From: Meconema thalassinum
Lineage: Eukaryota > Arthropoda > Insecta > Orthoptera > Tettigoniidae
Direction: 5' to 3'
DNA length: 64,000 bases
Assembly: GCA_946902985.2 (NCBI GenBank)
Contig: OX336389.2
Span: 131,599,572-131,663,571 of the forward strand
This document shows, in pieces, positions 55,864-64,000 of the stretch. Position numbers and translations under genes: made by a program. The notes below the pieces were generated by a model. It did not search any database, was not told the origin of the DNA, and worked only from the letters and a program-made list of their open reading frames with translations. Each line of letters opens with the position of its first letter. Position 1 is the stretch's first letter.

Positions 55864-56741
55864 TACAGGGTTAGCACAAATGATTTAAGCGAATTCATGT
55901 ACATGTTTTATTGAAAGTATATAGCCCACAGCATTGACACATTTAAAGAGAAACTCATCAAGTTCTTTGAGTCTGCTTGCTACAAATACTTGATATGCCA
56001 TCTTTGCGTCACACGGCAAATATCGACACGGTAGTCCAACTGCGACCACACACGCTGGAGCATATCCTGGTCAATTTTAGCTACAGCCGCATGGATCCGA
56101 TTCGTCAGTTCAAAAATATTAACTGGCATGGGTGGTATATAAACTTCATCCTTGATCAACCCCCTTAAAAATAAATCACACAGGGTCAGATCAGGCGACC
56201 GGGGCGGCCAGTGCATACCACACTGATCTGTGATCGAGATCCATCCAATCCAACGTTCAGGAAGTTGTTCGTTAAGATAGTGGTGCACTGTAAGTTGGAA
56301 ATGTGGGAGGGCTCAACAGTCTCGTTGGAGTCAGACGGGCGACCAGTGGATTTTTTCTTACACAGACATCCTGTGGTTACAAATTTGGAATGCCATGCTC
56401 GTATAGTGTTTTTATTTGGAGGCTCCTTGTGAATTGGTGTGTGGAAATGTATTATATTTGAACAGTGCTTACAGACTTAGTTGAGTTATATTCAAGAACA
56501 CAATAAGTATGCACCTCGCCTGTCTCCGCCATCTCACATACTGACAAGTAGTTACCTAACTAGGGGCTAGATAACACCGCCTAGCGGCCGACTAGTGTAC
56601 TAAGCCTTTCCGCAGTAAACTTCAGACAAATCTTGGTGAGTTTCTCTTTTCATTGGTATATGTATCAAAGCTGTAGGCTATATACTTACAATAATAAATG
56701 TTTTACATGAAATCACTGAAATAATTTGTGCTATCCCTGTA
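55864..56741 (-). mobile_element. Tc1/mariner-superfamily element, internally deleted, with ~100 bp TIRs and TA duplication
   Basis: The left end TACAGGGTTAGCACAAATGA (55864) and right end, read in reverse, TACAGGGATAGCACAAATTA (56741) start imperfect inverted repeats of about 100 bp. Both arms contain GTATATAGCCCACAGC/GTATATAGCCTACAGC and GAGAAACTCAtCAAG words. A TA at each boundary is the target duplication characteristic of the superfamily. At about 878 bp it is too short for a full transposase gene and carries only its two ends (see the pseudogene entry). Confidence 0.88.
55975..56532 (-). pseudogene. Transposase remnant: N-terminal HTH joined to C-terminal DDE end
   Basis: Inside the TIR element, reading the minus strand from an ATG at 56532: a start MAETGEVHTYCVLEYNSTKS, a stop, then KEPPNKNTIRAWHSKFVTTG and CLCKKKSTGRPS, the helix-turn-helix region of insect transposases of this class. 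After SDSNE the reading jumps to the C-terminal part (frame 56288-55980): a PERWIG segment, HWPPRSPDLTLCDLFLRG containing the conserved PPRSPDLT..D catalytic motif, and QLDYRVDICRVTQ at the end. The middle of the protein, including the first two catalytic Asp, is deleted, and at least one stop is present. Inactive, but its ends could be mobilised by a related enzyme. Confidence 0.85.
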
Positions 56742-57190
56742 CTTCGTATGAAAGTTCTCTTATACTTACAAAAATATTTTTCAAATTGCCGCAATGTTTT
56801 TCGTTTTTTTGATCGTTCCTTTTGCAGGCTTAAACATCAAATTGTGATGCTTCACACGTATTTAAATTTACGTAAGGGTTATTCCTGTGGTCTGGAGCCT
56901 TATACAACTGTGGAGTACGTTCCCAAATATCATATGACTAGAAAAGACCAATTATTAAATATTAACTTTGTTTTATGACCAAACACTGACCGAAACTTAA
57001 AATTTGTCGCTAGAATATACGATAGCTACCGCGGTAGCTAAATGGGTTCGACTTTCAGCAATGTTGCTGTGAAATGATGCACTCTCTGTTCTACAATACA
57101 TTATATACTCGTGACGAATGATCATTATGTAATTTGTTCTTCTGATTTTACTAAAAGAAACATGGCCAACACTCTACTATTTCATATACA
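56742..57190. other. Repeat continuation and unassigned DNA
   Basis: The first ~120 bp continue the repeat interrupted by the Tc1/mariner element. The rest is unassigned. Confidence 0.35.
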
Positions 57191-57194
57191 TTCA

Positions 57195-57440
57195 CAAGCA
57201 TAGATCTATATTTATAAATTTGAACTTTTGTCTCTTGTACGTTTTTAATGAAAAGGACTCAACAGATTTCAGTGAAATTTTGTATATGATTATAACTTAA
57301 GGTTACCCTTGAAACACTAGGCTTTGAAAACCATCCATCCAAATAGGGGGCTCATGTGGGACAAGGGGGTCACTATATTAGTTTCAACCTACTTACTTCC
57401 TTCGAAAGTTCTTTTATACCTCCAAGCAGCAAATACCAAG
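57195..57440 (+). repeat. Second copy of the 55481 repeat; head words shared with family X
   Basis: AAAAGGACTCAACAGATTTC and AGTGAAATTTTGTATATGAT follow the AAACGGCT..CGATTTCAATGAAACT pattern of family X heads. The 3' part parallels 55790-55863 plus 56742-56780 without the insertion. Confidence 0.45.
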
Positions 57441-57585
57441 CAGTGTATAGATTCCTGGACTATATTTGTTCTGTAATATGTCTTGTTCTACAGGGCTCAG
57501 CACAAACATACATACAGTTACTGGCCAGACTACCATGATCAATTCTCGATTTCTTGTATTTACCCGCTATTGGCTTTCCTTGCTC

Positions 57586-58388
57586 CTTATATGTAGGCTT
57601 GCCATACGTCCCGGTTTCACCGGGACAGTCCCGGTATTTTGCTCATGTCCCGGTGTCCCGCCCGGTTTTATCAATGTCCCGGAAAACGGCTGGAGATGTA
57701 AAAAGTAATGAATTTATGTGTTTAAGAATCTTTTATGAATCGGTTACTTTTCAACAATCAACATTGTTGACTATCGCGCACAGCGTCAAAGAGGTCGGAA
57801 GTATTCAAACAAATGACACAAAACAATAGCTCAACTGCTAATTCAGTGCGTTGCGAGGGTAGTGTAATCTGTGAGCGAACGCTGGAACTACTTGCTATGA
57901 TTTTTATGAAAAGGTCAGGCTTAAGAAATACATTTTGAAAAAAGTACATTCAAGTCAAAAATATGGGTGGTTTGAAAGCAAAGATTAACATTGTTAATTC
58001 ATTTTTTTTTAGTTTGACAAAAAAGTTTTTTTTGTAATTGACTTTTTAGTTAGCCAAAAAGTTGTAGTTTTTCAAAAATAATAAGACTTAGTAATTGTTC
58101 AATTAAGCAATTTTATGAAGTATTTTAATTTGTATTTATTAGCACTTGTTTCTAGATGGTAGACCAGAAAAAATTATCATTGAGAAGGAAAAATTATATA
58201 TTTTTATGTAGCAAAAAATCCTTTTTTTATTTTTAAAAGTTGTGTAGAACTAACAATTTGAGATGCCAAATTCCCCCTCCCGTCACTTGCGAGACTTAAA
58301 AAAAAAGGCTTAAAACTCACCAATTTGCTATCCCATATTAATGTGTCCCGGTTTCACTCGCCAAAAATATGGCAGGCCTACTTATATG
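57586..58388. mobile_element. hAT-like non-autonomous element, 787 bp, with perfect 8 bp target duplication
   Basis: The element runs 57594-58380. The left end TAGGCTTGCCATACGTCCCG and right end, reversed, TAGGCCTGCCATATTTTTGG share a ~13 bp inverted repeat. CCCGGTTTCAC words occur inside both ends (57610 region and 58347-58359). CTTATATG flanks it exactly at 57586-57593 and 58381-58388; an 8 bp duplication is the hAT signature. The interior includes T-rich DNA and a 63-codon minus frame (57949-57758) with no domain I can identify. No transposase is present. Confidence 0.85.
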
Positions 58389-59165
58389 GAACTTTAGTTG
58401 AAAGTAGTTGATGAATTTTAGCATTTTAGTATTGGCTTGGAGTAGCTTGGATGGTCTCTAAGCAATTCTAAAGGTGGCTATGCTTTTCAGTGAGGGATTA
58501 TTGTTTTCACTTTTGCAGGTTTCTCCTTTACAGCTTTGTAGACAATAGTGAATTTGTGGTTGCTCTTCGTAAAACAAAACGTCATCTGATTCATTCTGTT
58601 ATGGGTTACTTCTCCATTGGACATAATCTTCATTATGATGGGGAATTGAGAAATGATTCAGCTTGGAAAAGGGCTCCGTTTTCGTGCAACTTGGAAATGG
58701 CGACCATTTAAAAGAGAAATAAGCCGCTTGAGCTTACTCACTATTATTAAATCTCTACCACGTTTGTTGGTATTTCAGTATTGTGCTTGGATTGGCTGGG
58801 ATGGTTTCAATGAGCAGCGGCAATGAGATAAATAAAGAAAATAATGGGATATGGGAAAATTTTATGATAGCCTAACAGACGGTAGAGAGATACGGCACAC
58901 GTAGGAAGACATCATCGCAAACGTTTAGGCGATTATAATAATATGGCTATATAAACACACAAAGACACACGGACATTTGGGCATTTTTTGGGCAAAAAAC
59001 AAAAAGTAAGCCAACGGCTGCAACTCTTTCTATAATGGTCAAAATGGAATTAAACCACCTCTGTTGAATACGTGAATATTTAGGGCGTAAATTTATACAA
59101 GAAATGGAAAATGGGAAAGGTCATCAATTTTCTGAGTAAATTGATTTATGATACCTAATTCACCT
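58389..59165. other. Unassigned AT-rich DNA
   Basis: A 73-codon + frame at 58490 has no recognised domain. ATGGCTATATAAACACACAA (about 58942) may be old repeat. No element boundary is seen. Confidence 0.3.
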
Positions 59166-59600
59166 CAATGTACAGGACAGATGCTGATTCTGTATTCCAC
59201 CTCTATCCATGTGTTTTTTTTAGCATTTTAACTGCTCGAATGCAATGGTGTAGATCCCATGGATCTCGAACTGGTGTTTGGTTCACCTGATCCTTGGCAA
59301 AACCCCACAGGAAAAAAAAAATACAAGCAAGTTGTAGGCTTCTAGGGCGTCTGAGATATCGGATGACTACACTTCCTAATCCAACGCTCTGGAAAGTTAC
59401 GGTCTAAGATATTTCTCATAGTATCCGGATAATGACATGGCGCACCTTCTTGTTGGAAGATCACACCACGAAGAGTTTGTGGTAGAGCGTACAACTCCAA
59501 CTTGTCTACGTACCTTTGTAAAGTAATGGCACTCGTGGCGGAAAAGATTGATCCTATGATTAACAAGGAGTTCCGTGACGAACTAAAGAGCCCACTTTTC
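59165..59600 (-). pseudogene. Tc1/mariner-superfamily transposase pseudogene (second locus)
   Basis: The minus frame 59566-59342 gives RYVDKLELYALPQTLRGVIF, then QQEGAPCHYPDTMRNILD and FPERWIRK. This is the segment around the second catalytic Asp (here Glu, QQEGAP where QQDGAP is expected). After a frameshift the reading continues LACIFFFLWGFAKDQV and TPVRDPWDL, and after another, KNTWIEVEYRISICPVH, the usual C-terminus. It is N-terminally truncated, frameshifted at least twice, and carries a replaced catalytic residue. It belongs to the same broad transposase class as 55975-56532 but is a different lineage. Confidence 0.8.
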
Positions 59601-59689
59601 TTAAAATTTAAGATTCATGCCAATGATTAATCTATATGGATCTATCTAGAATGATGACGAAATTAAGTTGGTAATATCAAAATTTATAA

Positions 59690-60970
59690 TTAGTTAAAAA
59701 TACTGTCTACCGGGCATAATGTAGCCTAATAGAGAGCTACATTTGGCAGCCCTGGTGACTGAATATATTCTTAGTTCCATCCCTTAAGGTGCAGAATGCA
59801 AAATTTGGTTGAAGTCCAATGGATAGCATGGACGTTACATGCAGTTAAACATTGGATCTAACAGCGCGCGTAAAATCAATTTGGCAACAATGACATACAT
59901 GTATTGGTCAGGAATAATCTGAAATAATATGACCTATTGTTTTGTCAATTTTGTATGAAATCCTTTAGTTATTATAGAAGTTACATGCATTTTAAAATTT
60001 GACCTATCAGCAGGCTTAGAATCATGTTGGCAGCACTGGCGTAGGCCTATATTAGTTACTTCAAATTAATCTAGAATGCCAGGTACTATACGTGTGCAAA
60101 GTTTAGAGCTATTGGCTTGCATACTTTCTGATATATTGATATTAATGTAACAAAAAGAGAGACAGTATTTATTAACAGTTGGTAGCCCTGGTTACTCTTA
60201 AGAATCGGCATAGTCATATCTGTTATGGTACACATAGCACACACGAAATTTGGTTAAAATCCAAATGATAGTATAGAAGTTACATATATTTAAAGTTGGA
60301 CCTCTCAGCAGGCTTAGAATCATGTTGGTAGCACTGACGTATATACGTTACTCCAAATTAATATAGAATGTCAGGTACTATACGTGTGCATAGTTTAAAG
60401 CTGTCGGCTTGCATACTTTCTGATATATGGGTATTTGGATTTAAAAAAATTGAGAGCATTTATTAACAGTTGGCAGCCCTGGAGGCACTTAAGAATACGC
60501 TCAGTCATGTCTCTTTATGTACACATAGCACATACGAAATTTGGTTGTAATCCAATTGATAGTGTAGACGTTATATGCGTTTAAAATTTGGACCTATCAG
60601 CAGGCTTATAATCATTTTGGCGACACTGCCGTGTATGGCCTCCTGGAAATTAAACTGCAATATTATTATCTATACGTGTGCCAATTTTGAAATAGCTCCC
60701 ATTCATACCTTCCAAGATATCCAACATGGAGCTCAAATTTCAATTGCGATTTTTCATCAGTTGGTAGAACTGACATCATTTTCAAATATGGTCGTGAGAT
60801 ATTCAGGTATGGATCTTTACTCCTACCAAATTTTGTTTCGATTGCTGCAGCCGTTTAGGAGTTGATAAGGGGGACACACACACAGCGAGACAGACAGACA
60901 GACAGACAGACAGAAGGACAGACAGACAGACACACATTTTCCCGATCTCATAAGTCTAATTTTTCCTCAT
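59690..60970 (-). repeat. Tandem ~295 bp repeat array with a family-X-like head
   Basis: GACCTATCAGCAGGCTTAGA-type words recur at 60001, 60299 and 60591 (spacings 298 and 292), each followed by ATCATGTTGGCAGCACTG-like sequence and GGTACTATACGTGTGC. A half-unit word (GGATCTAACAGCGCG) sits about 150 bp earlier. The high-coordinate end, reversed, reads TAGACTTATGAGATCGGG, TGTGTGTCTGTCTG, CTAAACGGCTGCAGCAAT, the same head order as family X. Confidence 0.75.
60880..60936 (+). repeat. (CA)n and (GACA)n microsatellite
   Basis: GACACACACACAGCGAGACA followed by about ten GACA units with a few interruptions. Confidence 0.95.
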
Positions 60971-61271
60971 TTTTGCAAAATGTGAAAAGTAGGCTAACAA
61001 TGCACACCATATATTCCCTTTCGTGCTCCACCACAGCTTGAGGGTTTTGCTTTTTTTTTCGTTGTGTCTGTTCACCTTACCGGAAATGCGGAATGTAGCC
61101 TCTTCAGAACAAACAGTGCATATCAAGGAATGCCTCATATTCGTCATTTATTGCTAGAACTGCTCCCGGAAATGCCTTCCATTATGATTAATCATCACGT
61201 TTCAGTTTCTGACGAAGCTGCAGTTTGTAGGCGAAAACTCTTATGAACGGCATTGTGTTCTAAGTTAAATA

Positions 61272-61697
61272 CCGTAGGTCAGGGGTGTCCAGCCTTTGTA
61301 CGCTCGGCGTACGTACGCGTTTCTCCCCGTAACGGTACTTTCAGATTACGTGCTTAGTATTGAAACAGTCAGAAATACGGATATGGTATGGTGGAACTCA
61401 TTTAAGAAATTGGAATTTCGGTCACATTATTGAACTTTGTTCCTTTGTTTTCGTTTTGTTTCAATTTTTTTCATATCTACAATATACTGAGTACCGTTTG
61501 ACGTTTTACCGTTCAACTACAACACAGCGAAGGCAGTTTGGGAGGGAGTGAGACGGGAAAGTGAGCGAGAGAGACAGACATATACTAGGTAGTCTTCTCC
61601 CAATATCACTGCAAGGCTGTGTGCGTCAGAAGCACGTTGGCGTGCAGTCGACGTGCCAGTGAGCCAGGCGTGTTGTATGGACACCTCTGCCGTAGGT
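61272..61697. mobile_element. hAT-like MITE, 410 bp, with perfect 8 bp target duplication
   Basis: The element runs 61280-61689. The left end CAGGGGTGTCCA and right end, reversed, CAGAGGTGTCCA form a 12 bp inverted repeat with one mismatch. CCGTAGGT flanks it at 61272-61279 and 61690-61697. CAG...CTG ends and the 8 bp duplication are typical of hAT elements. No coding sequence. Both terminal regions are CpG-rich (CTCGGCGTACGTACGCG on the left, GCGTGCAGTCGACGTGCC on the right). Confidence 0.88.
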
Positions 61698-61849
61698 CAT
61701 ATGTCTAGGACTTCAAATGTAATACGTAATGCACATCGTGTACACAAAATTTTACAAGTCGATTCGACAACCTTACAACGTTACTGTAGAAAATATACTA
61801 TCCTATCCTCATATAAGCTCTCCTAACTGCATTTTAGCCATGCTCATTA

Positions 61850-62160
61850 AATCGTGCATCGGGACTCCGTGGACAGCTGCAGTATTTCCGGAGGTTCGAA
61901 TCCTGGCACTGACAGTGGCTATTCTGAGTGTGATTCTTCCAATTTTTGACCTCACTCCCTCCAAGCACATGCCGGGAGAATAGCTTATATCAATTGCCAG
62001 TACACGTACCTCATCCCTGTCCCCAATATAGCTACACACACTACTAGAGTGATCACATAAATACTGGTTATCAGAAATATTAAACGCACACCCAACTACA
62101 CGAGGCTGATGACCGAGATGTTCCAAGCCCCTGACATGAATTAACAACAAGCAACGGCTT
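61850..62160 (+). mobile_element. tRNA-derived SINE, family I, fullest copy
   Basis: Head with GGAGGTTCGAATCCTGGCAC (B box), middle GGTTATCAGAAATATTAAAC, and tail GAGGCTGATGACCGAGATGT, TCCAAGCCCC, then AACAACAAGCAAC. It links the separate head (22735) and tail (23370, 24095) fragments into one family. Confidence 0.7.
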
Positions 62161-62690
62161 TCATATCTCTGAACATCCACACATAGGCTACACAGTTTTA
62201 TGCAATAAGAACAAGAATTACTGACGTCTTGAAGGGGTAGACAGCTTCACGTCAGCCATTGTAGTATAAATCCAGTTGCTTAGCAACGGAGTGGTAATAA
62301 CGTCAAATTGAGCCGAGTATTCCTTACTCCTAGTAACACTTGAATTGCTGACAACACCATTATTCTTATGTTACTGGTGAATACTTTATAGTTACAAAGG
62401 TTGAGTTTTATAAAGGTGCATGTGTAGTTGGTACAGAAAGAAGGCATACAATGCCTAACACTATATACATTTTTGTTGGTGGTGCTTACTCATTTTCGTA
62501 TGACGTTTAGCGGAAATCGCGTTAGTCTTTTCTAAGTTATTCAAGTGTATCCTAAGAGATAATAACAACTATTACTAATGGTTGGTGACACTGCGGCAAC
62601 ATAAAACTTTAACAATTGCGGATTGGTAGTGGGTACTATACAGGGTGTTTCAGGAGGAATAGTAAATATTTTAGGAGGTGGTAGTATAGA
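62161..62690. other. Unassigned DNA
   Basis: No gene or repeat is recognised between the SINE and the LINE tail. Confidence 0.3.
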
Positions 62691-62722
62691 TGTTGTTGTT
62701 GTTGTTGTTGTTGTTTGAGTCT
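62691..62722 (-). repeat. (AAC)n 3' tail and short 3' UTR of the LINE
   Basis: On + this is (GTT)n at about 62692-62716; on the LINE strand it is CTCAAACAACAACAAC, about 8-9 AAC units, directly after a short 3' UTR (CAGTCAAAAGACTGAAGA). Microsatellite-like tails are common in several LINE groups. Confidence 0.8.
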
Positions 62723-64000
62723 TCAGTCTTTTGACTGGTTTGATGCAGCCCTCCATGCCTTCCTGTCCTGAGCTAATCGTATCATCTCTACATAGCTACC
62801 ACACCCTACATCCGAGGCAATCTGTTTAACATATTCTAACCTTGGTCTACCCCTACAGTTCTTGTCCTCAACCCTTCCTTCCATTACTAAGCTTGCTATT
62901 CCTGGGTGTCTTAGTATGTGTCCTACTAACCTATCTCTTCTCCTCATTAGCAGTCGCCAGAAACATCTCTCCTCTCCCACTCGTCTTAATACCTCTTCGT
63001 TAGTAACCCTATCTACCCATCTGATCTTCATCATTCTCCTGTAACACCATATTTCAAATGCTTCAAATCTCCTCTTTTCTGCTGCACCAATAGTCCAAGT
63101 TTCACTTCCATAGAGCGCGACGCTCCAGACAAAGGCTTTCAAAAACGACTTCCTAATACCTAAATTTATATTCGATGTCAACAGATTTCTTTTTTGTAGA
63201 AATGCTTTTCTTGCCTGAGCCAACCTACTTTTTATATCCTCTTTGCTTCTTCCATCACAGGTTATTTTGCATCCTAAGTAACTGAAGTCTCCAACTTCCT
63301 TCAGCTTTTCACCTGCCAATTTGATGTCCATAGAGATTTCGGATTTATTTCGGCTGCATTCCAGTATTTTTGTTTTACATTTATTAATTTTCATCATGTA
63401 TTCTTTCCGTAAGACGGAGTTCAAACCATTCAAAAACTCATTCAGATCCTCAGGTGTTTCGGCAAGATGACGATGTCATCAGCAAATCTCAGAATTGAAA
63501 TTATTTCTCCTTGAATCTTCACTCCCACTTGAAATTTTTCTCCAATTTCCTTAATTGCTTGTTCAATGTAAAGATTGAATAGTATGGGTGATAAGTTGCA
63601 GCCTTGCCTTACACCTTTTTGAATACCAGCTTCTTTCTCATGTCCTTCAGCTCGAATGACTGCTGTATGGTTTCTGTATAGATTGTATATCACCCTCCTA
63701 TCCCTGTGCTTTATTCCAAGAGTTTTCAAAATGTCAAACAATTTAGTCCATTCAACGTTATCAAAAGCCTTTTCTAAGTCTACAAATGCCATGAACGTTC
63801 TCATATCTTTCCTTATTCTACCTTCCAAAATCAACCTAAGACTTAGTACAGCTTCACTTGTTTCTACATTTCTACTGAAACCAAACTGGTCTTCACTCAA
63901 CTCCGTTTCTAACTGGCTTTCCATCCTCTTGTAAATTATTCTAGACAGGATCTTTGAAACATGAGTAATCAAGCTGATTGTACGGTAATCTTCAAATCTG
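62723..64000 (-). pseudogene. LINE ORF2 (reverse transcriptase and C-terminus), partial, one frameshift
   Basis: The 3' part of a non-LTR retrotransposon polymerase gene. The upstream frame (63972-63442, still open to the window edge) carries the RT core: SEDQFGFSRN, FVDLEKAFDNVEW, GVRQGCNLSPILFNLY and the catalytic FADD in ILRFADDIVIL. A single missing base at about 63461-63464 then shifts the frame (a PKHLRI stop where an AETPEDLNEF-like reading is expected). The second frame (63433-62723, 236 codons) holds the thumb and C-terminal region: YLGCKITCDGRSKEDIKSRL, ALYGSETWT, GHILRHPG and GRPRLEYVKQI. The endonuclease domain would lie beyond 64000. The clade (RTE-, L2- or Jockey-like) cannot be settled by eye. 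An older fragment of the same family is at 4308-4650. Confidence 0.9.

Noticed and set aside
1..64000. Functional tRNA genes
   Set aside because: Every good B-box match sits in a SINE head followed by a SINE body. None shows a complete cloverleaf with a paired acceptor stem that I could verify.
1..64000. CRISPR arrays, operons or bacterial genes
   Set aside because: The regular repeats here are satellites, microsatellites and LTRs. The sequence is eukaryotic in every respect.

Overview
The window is non-coding, repeat-dominated DNA from an animal nuclear genome, most likely an insect and plausibly a large-genome polyneopteran such as an orthopteran or cockroach. That placement is an inference from the repeat types: many tRNA-derived SINE families with 9-14 bp target-site duplications, Tc1/mariner and hAT relics, Helitrons, and a LINE with a long GSETW...GHILRH C-terminus. 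I find no complete host protein gene. The one candidate host signal is a TATA/initiator/ATG/splice-donor arrangement near 11.53-11.68 kb.

Layout. 0-16.7 kb: a mosaic of SINEs (at least nine families, labelled A-J here), a mariner end fragment, a truncated Helitron, a decayed LINE 3' end and microsatellites. 16.7-22.5 kb: two diverged copies of one repeat family (X) in opposite orientation, forming ~1.45 kb inverted arms around a head-to-tail pair of non-autonomous Helitrons, one of which carries a SINE. 22.7-33.4 kb: more SINEs, a LINE fragment, a degenerate ~280 bp-period array, another family X copy and unassigned DNA. 33.4-55.2 kb: a Ty3/Gypsy array on the minus strand, LTR1-internal A-LTR2-internal B-LTR3. 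Each LTR is 3,350 bp. Internal A carries an intact 1,770-codon gag-pol reading frame; internal B is nearly identical but broken by small deletions. 55.2-62.2 kb: an internally deleted Tc1/mariner-superfamily element with ~100 bp inverted repeats, two short hAT-like elements each with a perfect 8 bp target duplication, a second transposase pseudogene, a ~295 bp tandem array and one SINE. 62.7-64.0 kb: the 3' part of a LINE reverse-transcriptase ORF on the minus strand, running off the window edge with one frameshift.

How the parts relate. The sequence records nested insertions rather than a pathway. The Gypsy array is by far the youngest component: its LTRs differ at only a handful of positions. 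It lacks a matching target-site duplication at its outer ends, which suggests LTR-LTR recombination or tandem duplication rather than one simple insertion. Most other elements are old and non-autonomous. The least conventional material is family X and its relatives, short dispersed repeats that share a head segment and carry internal ~280-300 bp periodicity.
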